A stretch of 64,000 nt of DNA from Halobacteriovoraceae bacterium (lineage in GTDB: Bacteria; Bdellovibrionota; Bacteriovoracia; Bacteriovoracales; Bacteriovoracaceae). The position numbers and the translations under genes are program-made. Below, one piece after another: positions 1-8,497 of the stretch. Numbering within the stretch: the stretch's first letter is position 1; each line of letters begins with the position of its first letter. The stretch is from positions 62,001 to 126,000 of the forward strand of contig JACKAK010000006.1 in the NCBI GenBank assembly GCA_020635115.1, read 5' to 3'. The notes beneath the pieces are model-generated. The model ran no database searches and was not told where the DNA came from. It saw nothing but the letters and a program-made list of their open reading frames with translations.

Positions 1-1
1 A

Positions 2-898
2 GTCACTCCTCAAAAAGATATCATCGTTGCTGTTGTTGATACGGGGGTTGATTATAATCATGATGACCTCAAGGCGAATATGTGGATTAATCATAATGAA
101 ATTCCAGACAATAATATTGACGATGATGGGAATGGTTATGTGGATGACATTTATGGAATAGATACCCTAAATAGAGATGCAGATGACAAGGCATCCAGTG
201 ATCCAATGGATGCTCATTACCATGGTACCCACGTGGCCGGAACAATAGGTGCAGTACAAAATAATAGAACAGGTATTCCAGGGGTCGCTCCAAGAGTTAA
301 AATTATGGCCATCAAAACTGTTCCATCTCGAGGAGACGAAAAAGATTCAGATGTTATAGAAGCATTACTTTATGCTGCGAGAAATGGAGCGAAAGTAATT
401 AACTGTTCGTTTGGAAAAAACAGTGTCTCTCTTGGTAAATCTCTTAGTGAAACGATAGATTATATTGGTAAAAATTATGGAACTTTAGTTGTCGTAGCTG
501 CAGGAAACAACGGGCGTGATATTGATAAAAATCCAATTTTTCCAGCTTCTATGAAAAACCAAAATATTTTTACAATTGGTGCAAGTCAAAATAAAGGAGA
601 ACCTGCCTATTTTTCAAATTTTGGTCAGATAAGTGTTGATTTGTTTGCACCAGGAATGGCCATCTATTCGACTTCTCCAAGAAACAGCTATCGTGGATTA
701 TCAGGGACCTCAATGGCCGCTCCATTTGTGAGTGGAGTTGTTGCGTTAATATGGTCAATATATCCAGATATTTCTCTAAATGAAATCAAAGAGGTTCTTA
801 TGAAGAGTGTTGATATTCGAATCCCTTTCAGAGATAAGGCAAATGCTCCAGGCCATATCAATGTTTATAAAGCTCTATCCCTTTTAGAAGCTCATTAA
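2..898 (+). CDS. Subtilisin-like serine peptidase (S8 family), 5' end outside the window
   Basis: The reading frame is open from base 2, so the start lies upstream of the window; a Met at base 80 is internal. All three catalytic motifs of the subtilase family are visible. The Asp motif VVDTGVD lies before that Met, the His motif is HGTHVAG, and the Ser motif is GTSMAAP. The oxyanion Asn sits in AAGNNG. S8 peptidases are usually secreted or periplasmic endoproteases, but the signal peptide and any prodomain are not visible here. The protein ends about 45 residues after the Ser motif, with no C-terminal extension. An 85-bp gap separates it from the next gene on the same strand. Confidence 0.95.
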   Translation, partial: VTPQKDIIVAVVDTGVDYNHDDLKANMWINHNEIPDNNIDDDGNGYVDDIYGIDTLNRDADDKASSDPMDAHYHGTHVAGTIGAVQNNRTGIPGVAPRVKIMAIKTVPSRGDEKDSDVIEALLYAARNGAKVINCSFGKNSVSLGKSLSETIDYIGKNYGTLVVVAAGNNGRDIDKNPIFPASMKNQNIFTIGASQNKGEPAYFSNFGQISVDLFAPGMAIYSTSPRNSYRGLSGTSMAAPFVSGVVALIWSIYPDISLNEIKEVLMKSVDIRIPFRDKANAPGHINVYKALSLLEAH

Positions 899-983
899 TT
901 ATTAAGAAAAAATTATACAATTGATACGCTAAAAAAATTGTTTAAAATCAATTTATAGAACATCATTTTAATTTGGAGAAATT

Positions 984-1562
984 ATGAAATTTCTATGTTG
1001 TGTGATTTATCTTATCTGTTGCACTGAAGGGTTTTGTAGTAATTGGAAAATTGATATTGAGGCCTCAAAGATAAAATGGACTGGAAAAAAACTTTCTGGT
1101 CAACATTGGGGCCATGTAAAAATCAAAGAAGGTTATGTCATTATTCAAAAGAATCGACCAATAAATAGCAAAATTGTTGTAGATATGAATACAATAACAT
1201 GTGAAGATTTAACTGATGTAAAATACAATCAAAAACTTCTGACCCATTTAAAGAGCGAAGATTTTTTTTCGACTAGCAAATATCCATACTCCCAAATTAT
1301 TTTAAAGAAGATAGAAGACAAGGGTGAAAATCTTAAAATACAGGCAGACCTAACCATCAAAGGAAAAACTCAGTCTATCGAATTTTTAACAATAAAATCT
1401 ATCGGTGATAAATTAGCAACTTTTAAGGCCAAGCTTATCTTTGATAGGACAAAGTATGGAATAAAATATAATTCCGGAAATTTTTTCAAAAGTTTGGGTG
1501 ATAAACTTATCAAGGATGATGTGGAGCTTGATGTCACACTGATAGCTAAAAACCAACATTAA
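984..1562 (+). CDS. YceI-like periplasmic protein
   Basis: 192 residues. The N-terminus looks like a signal peptide with cleavage near residue 18-20 (hydrophobic core with several Cys). The mature part starts WKIDIEASKIKWTGKK and then alternates strands with the YceI pattern: HWGHVKIKEG, a central D.T..KG block (ADLTIKGKTQSIEF) and a final FDRTKYGIKYNSG motif. YceI proteins are lipocalin-like barrels that bind isoprenoid-type lipids in the periplasm; the ligand here cannot be inferred. GGAG lies 7 bp before the ATG. It probably has its own promoter in the AT-rich 85-bp gap after the subtilase. Confidence 0.88.
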   Translation: MKFLCCVIYLICCTEGFCSNWKIDIEASKIKWTGKKLSGQHWGHVKIKEGYVIIQKNRPINSKIVVDMNTITCEDLTDVKYNQKLLTHLKSEDFFSTSKYPYSQIILKKIEDKGENLKIQADLTIKGKTQSIEFLTIKSIGDKLATFKAKLIFDRTKYGIKYNSGNFFKSLGDKLIKDDVELDVTLIAKNQH

Positions 1563-1686
1563 TGTCCCAATACAGTACCAACTAAATACTAGGCATCACT
1601 TAACGCGATAATTTATTTATTATTTTTCAGATATTTAGGCAACTAAGCTTGTTTTTCTGTGAAAAATCTTCCATAGCGAATTTTCG

Positions 1687-1716
1687 TTGACTTCTAAATA
1701 AAATATCCGATATGAT
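1687..1716 (+). promoter_or_regulatory. Sigma70-like promoter immediately upstream of the 1723 gene
   Basis: TTGACT at 1687-1692 and TATGAT at 1711-1716 are separated by 18 bp, a good match to the vegetative consensus. The predicted transcription start (about 7 bp after the -10 box) falls at roughly 1722-1724, on top of the GTG at 1723. This suggests a leaderless or near-leaderless mRNA. Confidence 0.5.
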
Positions 1717-1722
1717 GAGTGT

Positions 1723-2169
1723 GTGAAACGAATGGCATGGAGAAAAAGCATGGTTCCACTAATACATGATGATGGAAAAGATTTAAAAAGAAACATTTGG
1801 GTTGAAGGGATTTGGGGTGAGCAAGTTGTATCTATTTTTGATAATGAAATTATTGAAACAATTGCTAAAGCACACCGAGCACTTGAAGAAAGCAGAAAAC
1901 TCATAATGAAAAGAAAAGGATTAAACGAAACTGAAACCACTGTTGGAGAATGGGAAAACACTGTGAATGCATATCAAAGTATGCGATATCCAATTAGAGG
2001 ATTATCGAAAAGTGAATCTTGTTTTCTGGTTGATGGTGAGCCAGTTTGTGCAACTATAATTGACTATGTCATCAGCTCAAAAAAAGGCCACAAAGTTACA
2101 ATTGATGAGAGTAAACTTGATGAACTCGAAAGAGAGTGGTTTGGAAAGCTAGATAAAGTCTGCGCTTAA
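1723..2169 (+). CDS. Hypothetical protein, 148 aa, possibly from a leaderless transcript
   Basis: I do not recognise the family. The protein is soluble, with no signal peptide or membrane segment. It has a charged helical stretch (EIIETIAKAHRALEESRK, around residues 46-63) and a C-terminal acidic helix ending DKVCA. Start choice: GTG at 1723, or ATG at 1732, which drops three residues. Neither has a Shine-Dalgarno sequence, and a strong promoter sits so close that the transcript would begin at about 1723. Codon use resembles the neighbours, so I treat it as a real gene. The next gene encodes a transcription regulator on the same strand 123 bp downstream. Confidence 0.6.
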   Translation: MKRMAWRKSMVPLIHDDGKDLKRNIWVEGIWGEQVVSIFDNEIIETIAKAHRALEESRKLIMKRKGLNETETTVGEWENTVNAYQSMRYPIRGLSKSESCFLVDGEPVCATIIDYVISSKKGHKVTIDESKLDELEREWFGKLDKVCA

Positions 2170-2292
2170 AAACTCTATCCAAATATTGTTTACAATAAAA
2201 AAATTCGCTGTGAGTGTAAAAATAACCATACAACATATTGAATTTTCGTTCACACTTGCTAAAGTTCTTATTTATGGGTAAGTAGACAATCC

Positions 2293-3807
2293 ATGGCAGC
2301 AAATAAAGATGCAATTAGATTTATTTTAGGACTAAAAATCAAGCAACTCCGGGATGCAAAGGGGCTCTCTCTAAAAGGTCTCTCTACATTATCAGGTCTG
2401 TCACAGTCTTATATTAATGAAATTGAAAAAGGTAAGAAATACCCTAAAGTTGAAAAGTTAATCTCGTTAGCAAAATCTCTTGAGGTATCTTTCGATAATC
2501 TTGTATCTGCACAGTTAGACAAAAAATTACGCCCTATACTAGATTTTCTTGAAAGTGATTTTTATAAAAATTTGCCCCTTGAGATGTTTGGAATAGACCA
2601 ATATGATCTCTATGAACTTATGTCGGATGCACCTGATAAATTTTCATCCTTTATCTTAATGATGCTTTCCTTGGCCAGAAACTACGACATGAACCCGGAA
2701 GAAATTCACAGGGCAGCTCTTCGTTCATTTATTGAGGCCCACAATGGTAGTTTTGAAGATGTAGAATTAGCGGTGGCCCAAGCAAGAATTAGATACAATC
2801 TACCAGAAAAAGGCCCGATTACAATTGAGAAAATTGAAAAGATTCTTATAGAGGAATATAAATATAAAATTGTCTTTGCGACCCCTGGCAAACATCCTCT
2901 GTTGCAAACTTTAAGATCAATTTACACTTTTGATAGAGGCCCTATTCTTTTTATCAATAAAGAACTTCTTGAGACACAAAAACTGTTCACTATCATCAAA
3001 GAGTTTGCCTTTTGTGCTTTAAATCTAAGAGAAGAAGTTTCAGAGACAAGGGTTGATGGAGTTAAAAATACATTCCGAGATGTTTTAAATGATTTTAAAT
3101 CAAATTATTTTGCAGCTGCACTTCTATTGAACGAAGAAGTATTCATTGAAATTATGCAGAAATTTTTTGATAATCAAACTTTCTCAACTTCTTCCATCGA
3201 AGAAATTTTAAAAGAACTAAACATAGGCCCTGAAACTTTTTTTAATAGACTCATTCAAGTTCTACCTAAACAATTTGGGATTGATAGACTTTTTTATTTA
3301 AAGTTTCAAACCTCTGATGTTTTTAAAGGAATTAGAAGATTTAAAATTACAAATGAAATTCATCTTAATGGGCCACACGGTCCACAAGGAATTCGCTTAA
3401 ATGAACATTATTGCAGAAGATGGATTACTGTTTCTTTATTAGATAGTTTTTGTGAAGATGATGCTCTGACAGATTATAAATTGGGAATTCAAAAATCAAA
3501 AATGCTTGAATCGGGAAAAGAGTTTATGTGTTTTTCTGTGGCCAGAGGCCCTAAAAAACCACATTTGCCAAATACATGTATTACTCTGGGGATTGAGTTA
3601 AATGAAAGGGCCCGTGAAATTATTAAATTTCACAAAGACCCTAGAATAATAACTAAAGATGTTTCTAAAACTTGTGAACGATGTCCATTAACTGATTGTG
3701 ATGAAAGAGTAGCGCCACCGACTATTTATGAAAAGATCACTCAAGTTGAATGTAAAGATAATGCTGTAAAAGATCTAATAAAAGAAATTAAATCTTTATC
3801 CAACTGA
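2293..3807 (+). CDS. XRE-family regulator of ScfR/RamB type with degenerate metallopeptidase-like domain
   Basis: 504 residues. An N-terminal XRE helix-turn-helix (about residues 10-70, containing LKGLSTLSGLSQSYINEIEKG) is followed by an ImmA/IrrE-like (DUF955) middle region and a DUF2083-type C-terminal domain. That domain ends in a Cys cluster, C..C....C..R, around residues 461-472 (CERCPLTDCDER), typical of short-chain fatty acid and acetate regulators such as RamB and ScfR. In DUF955 proteins a zinc-binding HExxH is expected; here the equivalent reads IIKEFAFCAL, so both His are gone and proteolysis is unlikely. The family controls glyoxylate, methylcitrate or fatty-acid genes, but the target here is unknown. 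Its 3' end overlaps that of the convergent ABC-F gene by 12 bp. Confidence 0.8.
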   Translation: MAANKDAIRFILGLKIKQLRDAKGLSLKGLSTLSGLSQSYINEIEKGKKYPKVEKLISLAKSLEVSFDNLVSAQLDKKLRPILDFLESDFYKNLPLEMFGIDQYDLYELMSDAPDKFSSFILMMLSLARNYDMNPEEIHRAALRSFIEAHNGSFEDVELAVAQARIRYNLPEKGPITIEKIEKILIEEYKYKIVFATPGKHPLLQTLRSIYTFDRGPILFINKELLETQKLFTIIKEFAFCALNLREEVSETRVDGVKNTFRDVLNDFKSNYFAAALLLNEEVFIEIMQKFFDNQTFSTSSIEEILKELNIGPETFFNRLIQVLPKQFGIDRLFYLKFQTSDVFKGIRRFKITNEIHLNGPHGPQGIRLNEHYCRRWITVSLLDSFCEDDALTDYKLGIQKSKMLESGKEFMCFSVARGPKKPHLPNTCITLGIELNERAREIIKFHKDPRIITKDVSKTCERCPLTDCDERVAPPTIYEKITQVECKDNAVKDLIKEIKSLSN

Positions 3808-5646
3808 TATTTGGCATAAATCATTTAATTGATTTTCAAAAAACTTTTCTCTATCTTCTAGTAGTACACTTTTTTCTTCAAATTCTTCGTAAAACTCTTC
3901 TAGTTTCTTTTTTTTCTGTCCTAGATCTTTAGCTATTTCAGAAATTTTTCCAGGATTTCTGGCCAAAGAACTATCCATTAAGAGAAGTTCTAATGATTTG
4001 ATATCATCTTCATATTCAAAAATATGTTCTTCTAATTTCTCTACCCTTTTTTTGAGTGGGTTTAACTCTTTTGATCGTTGGGAAATAATTTCTTCTCGGA
4101 GGTATTTGATTTCCTTTTTTGATTTCTTATTGCTGTTTTTTGACTTTTTATCCTCACTTTCTGGTTCTATCCAACCAATTTTTTCTAAGAAGTGGTCATA
4201 ATCTCCATCAAAAAATTCAACTCTATTATCTTGAAAAACGATAAGCTTTGTTGCTAAGGATCTAATCATTTTTTCATCGTGAGAAACTAAGAGTACAGCA
4301 CCTTCATAAATCTCTAACTGATTAATTAAAGACTGAACTGATTCTATATCCAAGTGGTTTGTTGGCTCATCCATAAGGAGCATATTTGTCTTATAGGCCA
4401 AAATTTTACCAAGCAACACACGACTTCTCTCCCCTCCTGAAAGTACTGATATTTTTTTTTCTGCTAAATCCCCTTCAAACATCAAATGCCCACAAATTGA
4501 CCTTACTTGTGAGATGGAAAGATCACTATTTGCATTTTGAATTTCTTGAATAATTGAGTTGTCTTGAAATAATCGTTCAATATTTGTCTGTCCAAAGAAG
4601 CCTTGTTGCACTTTAGAATGAAAATTAATTTCACCAGTATTTGGACTTATATTATTTGCAAGTAAATTTAATAAAGTGGATTTTCCTTTCCCATTTGGGC
4701 CTATTATTGCTAAACAATCATCAGTCTTGAGGGAAAAGGATAGACCTCCTAGAAGCTCTGGCCCATTAGGATAAGAAAAAAAGAGATCTTTAACCTCAAG
4801 GATATATTTACTAGGACAAGGAGTATATTGAAAACAAGGTCCAAAATTTTTCTCTATGGAAAGTTTTTCAAGTGCTCCCAATTTATCTAATTTTTTTTGT
4901 TTTGATTTTGCTTGAGTTGCTTTAGAGGCCTTAGCTTTGAAACGAGTGATAAAATCTTCAAGATGTTTTTTTTTGCGTTCTAAATTTAGTCTTGTTTGTT
5001 CATGTATAATTTCTTCTTGAGTAATTTGCTCATAATATTTTTCGGTATCTCCTTTGATTTTTTTTACAAGTCCTCTTTTAATACCCATGGTGTGTGTAAT
5101 AACAGCGTCCATAAATGTTCTATCATGGGTGATAATTATCATTTCACCTGGATATTTTTTTAAGAAATTTTCTAACCATCTAATTCCTAAAATATCTAGA
5201 TAGTTTGTCGGTTCATCTAAAAGTAAAAGGTTTGGAGCTTGCAGCAATACCTTTGCAAGAGAAACTCGTAGTTGTAGTCCCCCCGATAAATCGTAAGGAT
5301 TTTTTAAAATATCATCATTGTCTAAACCTAATCCAAGTAAGATTTTTTCTACTTTATATTGATCGTATTTTTGATCTTCAGGAAGTGAATCAACACATTC
5401 TTGCAATACTGTTGCTCGATTGAAATTGATATGTTGTTTAAGAATACCTATTTTATAATTTTTAGGAATAACAACTTCACCTTCATCTGGGGTCATTTCT
5501 CCGGCAATTATTTTAAACAAAGTAGATTTACCTGTTCCATTTCTTCCTACAAGTCCAACTCGCTCACCTGAGTTTAATAAAAAACTGACTTGACTAAATA
5601 ATTCCTGCTTACCAAAACTCTTTGTTAAATCGAATACTTTGATCAC
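3796..5646 (-). CDS. ABC-F family ATPase (ribosome-associated type)
   Basis: Two ABC domains lie in one chain without membrane segments, the ABC-F architecture. Walker A motifs are GRNGTGKST and GPNGKGKST. Signature motifs are LSGGLQLR and LSGGERSR, and the Walker B regions read LLLLDEPTNYLD and MLLMDEPTNHLD. A Lys/Glu-rich coiled coil forms the C-terminal ~110 residues, as in Uup or YheS. Characterised ABC-F proteins act at the ribosomal E site to relieve stalled translation or confer antibiotic protection; the subtype is not clear here. I favour GTG at 5646 as the start because an AGAGGGG lies 9 bp before it; a TTG at 5655 directly abuts that sequence. The gene diverges from typA. Confidence 0.9.
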   Translation of the reverse strand: MIKVFDLTKSFGKQELFSQVSFLLNSGERVGLVGRNGTGKSTLFKIIAGEMTPDEGEVVIPKNYKIGILKQHINFNRATVLQECVDSLPEDQKYDQYKVEKILLGLGLDNDDILKNPYDLSGGLQLRVSLAKVLLQAPNLLLLDEPTNYLDILGIRWLENFLKKYPGEMIIITHDRTFMDAVITHTMGIKRGLVKKIKGDTEKYYEQITQEEIIHEQTRLNLERKKKHLEDFITRFKAKASKATQAKSKQKKLDKLGALEKLSIEKNFGPCFQYTPCPSKYILEVKDLFFSYPNGPELLGGLSFSLKTDDCLAIIGPNGKGKSTLLNLLANNISPNTGEINFHSKVQQGFFGQTNIERLFQDNSIIQEIQNANSDLSISQVRSICGHLMFEGDLAEKKISVLSGGERSRVLLGKILAYKTNMLLMDEPTNHLDIESVQSLINQLEIYEGAVLLVSHDEKMIRSLATKLIVFQDNRVEFFDGDYDHFLEKIGWIEPESEDKKSKNSNKKSKKEIKYLREEIISQRSKELNPLKKRVEKLEEHIFEYEDDIKSLELLLMDSSLARNPGKISEIAKDLGQKKKKLEEFYEEFEEKSVLLEDREKFFENQLNDLCQISVG

Positions 5647-5726
5647 GCGCTGCAACCCCTCTATTAATATGATGACTCATCACGTAGCTTTGTGTAAGGT
5701 TATAGCAAAACTTTACAGGAATTTAT

Positions 5727-7553
5727 ATGACGACTAAGCTAAAAAACATCGCCATCGTGGCCCACGTTGACCACGGGAAAACAACACTAGTAGACGGACT
5801 ACTCAAACAATCAGAAACTTTAAATGAGAGAGAGCATATTGAAGAAAGAGTTATGGACTCTGGAGATATTGAAAAAGAACGTGGAATTACAATTACCGCC
5901 AAGAACTGCGCGCTAAAATGGAAAGATCATAAAATCAATCTACTCGACACTCCTGGGCACGCGGATTTTGGTGGAGAGGTTGAAAGATCTCTCAATATGG
6001 TTGATGGTGTTATCCTTTTAGTTGACGCCGCCGAAGGCCCTCTTCCTCAAACTCGATTTGTATTACAAAAAGCAATGGAAGCAAGAATTAAAGTCGCAGT
6101 GGTTATTAACAAAGTTGATAGACCTGATCAAAGGATAGAAGAAGTTAAAAGCGAAGCGGAAGATCTCTTATTAGAACTCGCAACCCATACAGAAAATGAT
6201 GAATTTGATTTTGACATTCCTTTTCTCTACGCCTCAGCAAAAGAAGGTTGGGCCACAACAGATATGGAAATTCAATCTGATAATTTAAATTGTATATTGG
6301 ATCTAATGATATCAGATTATTTTCCATCACCTAAGGTTCAGTTAGAAGGAGGACTTCAACTACTTGTTACGAATCTAACTTATTCAACTTACCTAGGTCA
6401 GCAGATTGTTGGTAAAATCACCCGAGGAAAAGTGAGCAAGAATGAACAAGTAACTCTTGTAGGGGAAGAGAAAAGTAAAAACTTCAAAGTAACGGCCATC
6501 CAAGTTTATGATGGTTTACAAATTTCAGAATGTGATAGCGCAACAGCTGGTGAAATTATCATTTTATCAGGAGCAGAAAATGCAAAAATCGGAGACTCTG
6601 TTTGTGCCAAAGAGAATCCAGCACCACTTCCACGCATTTCCGTTGAACCACCTACTGTTTCTGTTTTTGTTTCTGTGAACACTTCTCCACTTTCAGGAAG
6701 AGAAGGTGAATATTTAACATCAAGAAAATTAGAAGAATATCTTATAGATGCCTGCCATCACAATGTTGCCCTTAAATATGAGGCAACGGAAGACCCAAAA
6801 GTCTATAAACTTATGGGAAGAGGTGAACTGCAATTGGCCATTGTTTTTGAAGAAATCCGAAGACAAGGATATGAGCTCATGGTTGGACGACCAATGGTTC
6901 TTATGCAAGAAGAGGATGGGAAAAAAACAGAACCTTATGAACATGTTGTGATTGATACTCCAAGTGATTCAGTAGGTGCTGTTACCGAAAAGCTTTCACA
7001 AAGAAAGGGAATTATGATGCAACTTCAACCTTTAGGTGAAGCAAGAAGTAGAGTTGAATTTGAAATCCCATCTCGTGGTCTTATAGGTTATCGTTCAATT
7101 TTTCTGACAGATACTCGTGGAGAGGGAATAATGTCTTCTCAATTCATAGGATATCGCCCCTACGCTGGAGATATGTTGGCCCGACAAAATGGCGCTATCA
7201 TCGCAGATAGAGATGGAAAAACTACGGCCTACGCTCTTTTTAATCTTTTAGACCGAGGTAGACAGTTTATTAAACCAGGTGAGCAGGTGTATTCCGGAAT
7301 GGTTGTTGGAGAGAGTACAAAAACAAATGATATCAACGTCAATGTTGTCAGAGAAAAACATCTCTCCTCTGTCCGCACGGCCGGAAAAGATCAAAACATT
7401 ATTCTTCCACCAATTCCCCCTAGAAACTTAGAGTGGGCCATGGATTGGATAGATAATGATGAGTGGGTAGAAGTTACGCCCGAGACAATTCGAATTCGAA
7501 AAAAAGAATTGGATACGACTAAAAGGTCCGTCATACGCTCAAGTAAAAGCTAA
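5727..7553 (+). CDS. typA: Ribosome-binding GTPase TypA/BipA
   Basis: 608 residues, full family length. Translational GTPase motifs are all present: G1 AHVDHGKTT (residues 11-19), G2 RGITI, G3 DTPGH and G4 NKVD. After the GTPase and beta-barrel domains come the EF-G-like domain III/V and the BipA-specific C-terminal domain (for example PSRGLIGYRS and NNDEWVEVTP). TypA associates with ribosomes and helps 50S assembly and growth under stress or cold. AGGA lies 8 bp before the ATG. It is transcribed alone: the upstream neighbour diverges and an inverted repeat follows the stop. Confidence 0.97.
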   Translation: MTTKLKNIAIVAHVDHGKTTLVDGLLKQSETLNEREHIEERVMDSGDIEKERGITITAKNCALKWKDHKINLLDTPGHADFGGEVERSLNMVDGVILLVDAAEGPLPQTRFVLQKAMEARIKVAVVINKVDRPDQRIEEVKSEAEDLLLELATHTENDEFDFDIPFLYASAKEGWATTDMEIQSDNLNCILDLMISDYFPSPKVQLEGGLQLLVTNLTYSTYLGQQIVGKITRGKVSKNEQVTLVGEEKSKNFKVTAIQVYDGLQISECDSATAGEIIILSGAENAKIGDSVCAKENPAPLPRISVEPPTVSVFVSVNTSPLSGREGEYLTSRKLEEYLIDACHHNVALKYEATEDPKVYKLMGRGELQLAIVFEEIRRQGYELMVGRPMVLMQEEDGKKTEPYEHVVIDTPSDSVGAVTEKLSQRKGIMMQLQPLGEARSRVEFEIPSRGLIGYRSIFLTDTRGEGIMSSQFIGYRPYAGDMLARQNGAIIADRDGKTTAYALFNLLDRGRQFIKPGEQVYSGMVVGESTKTNDINVNVVREKHLSSVRTAGKDQNIILPPIPPRNLEWAMDWIDNDEWVEVTPETIRIRKKELDTTKRSVIRSSKS

Positions 7554-7576
7554 GTTTGGCCAAAGAAATTTATTTG

Positions 7577-7615
7577 AATATTTGAGGTTTTCTGAACAAA
7601 ACTGCCTCAAATATT
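7577..7615 (+). terminator. Inverted repeat after typA, probable terminator
   Basis: Perfect 11-bp arms, AATATTTGAGG at 7577-7587 and CCTCAAATATT at 7605-7615, with a 17-nt loop, 24 bp after the typA stop. The following sequence is only modestly T-rich, so termination efficiency is uncertain. Confidence 0.5.
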
Positions 7616-7692
7616 TGCTTTGTCGTAAAAAGTAATTTTATTTACTAAATATGAACAAATTTTCATACTTTTCTCCAATGCTTTTTTAGCAT

Positions 7693-7814
7693 GTTAAGAG
7701 TCTTAACTTAAGATTATTTCAAACCTTAAATAAATCTATTGATGTTTTTCATCGGTCTTAAGATAATACACAGAAGTTAATAATTTTATTTAAAGAGTTA
7801 AGGAAAGTTAACTC
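7693..7814 (+). promoter_or_regulatory. TTAAG-rich leader of the response regulator gene, candidate operator
   Basis: The 276-bp gap before the regulator holds overlapping inverted repeats: GTTAAGA-G-TCTTAAC at 7693-7707, TCTTAA-C-TTAAGA at 7701-7713 and the 8-bp palindrome TCTTAAGA at 7756-7763. A further 7-bp stem, GAGTTAA/TTAACTC (7795-7801 and 7808-7814), sits just before the ribosome-binding site. OmpR-family regulators bind repeated half-sites of this size, so autoregulation is a reasonable inference. The last stem could also act in the mRNA. Confidence 0.45.
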
Positions 7815-7829
7815 TGTACTGGAGGCCCT

Positions 7830-8495
7830 ATGATGCATATTACCATCGTGGACGACGTGAAAGAAAATCTTGATCTTTACAGTGAGCTTCTAAACGGTCG
7901 GTTTGAGCTTGAGCTCATCCAAGAGCCTTTACACTTAGTTGAGTATCTAAATAACAATGAAACAGATTTAGTTTTACTTGATATTCATATGCCTTCAATT
8001 AATGGTTTTGACTTGTTTGAAAAATTTAAGAATAGTTTTCCTGAATTACCAGTAATTTTTCTATCAGGGGACCCTTCAGAGGAATCTCTTGTAAAAGGTC
8101 TTAATTTAGGAGCAGTAGATTTCATTGTAAAGCCTGTTTCACTTAAAGAGCTGGTTGCTAGGATTGAAAATAAAATTAAACAGGGCCAAAAATTAAGAAC
8201 AGAATCTAAGATTATAGCTATAGATAATTTTAAATTACACTGTGAAATGCAGCTTGCTGAAATCAATGACAAGAAAATCCAACTTACACCAATTGAGTAT
8301 AAATTAATTCACCTTTTTTCGAAGAATCCCAATAAAATCTTCTCAAGAAAATATATTACAAAACTCATCTGGCCTGATGTACATGTTCAAAACCAAAATA
8401 TTGATACTCACTTGTCAAATTTAAGAAAGAAACTGCGCCCATTTTCAGAAAATTTGAAAACAATTAAATCTCGAGGCTATATCTTAAGGATCTAA
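7830..8495 (+). CDS. OmpR/PhoB-type response regulator
   Basis: 221 residues. The receiver domain (about 3-115) carries the acidic pair in VDD, the phosphoacceptor Asp51 in VLLDIHMP, the Ser/Thr position in FLSGD and the Lys in IVKPVS. A winged-helix DNA-binding domain (about 125-221) ends in the family pattern WPDVHVQNQNIDTHLSNLR and RGYILRI. There is no partner histidine kinase next to it, so it is an orphan within this window. GGAGG at 7821-7825 fits ATG 7833 better (7 nt) than ATG 7830 (4 nt); the two differ by one Met. The leader contains repeats that could be its own operator. Confidence 0.93.
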   Translation: MMHITIVDDVKENLDLYSELLNGRFELELIQEPLHLVEYLNNNETDLVLLDIHMPSINGFDLFEKFKNSFPELPVIFLSGDPSEESLVKGLNLGAVDFIVKPVSLKELVARIENKIKQGQKLRTESKIIAIDNFKLHCEMQLAEINDKKIQLTPIEYKLIHLFSKNPNKIFSRKYITKLIWPDVHVQNQNIDTHLSNLRKKLRPFSENLKTIKSRGYILRI

Positions 8496-8497
8496 TT

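Noticed and set aside
1635..1961. 108-codon open frame on the minus strand opposite the 1723 gene
   Set aside because: Composition is that of an antisense shadow (Ser/Phe-rich), with no ribosome-binding site; the plus-strand gene has the promoter and better codon use.
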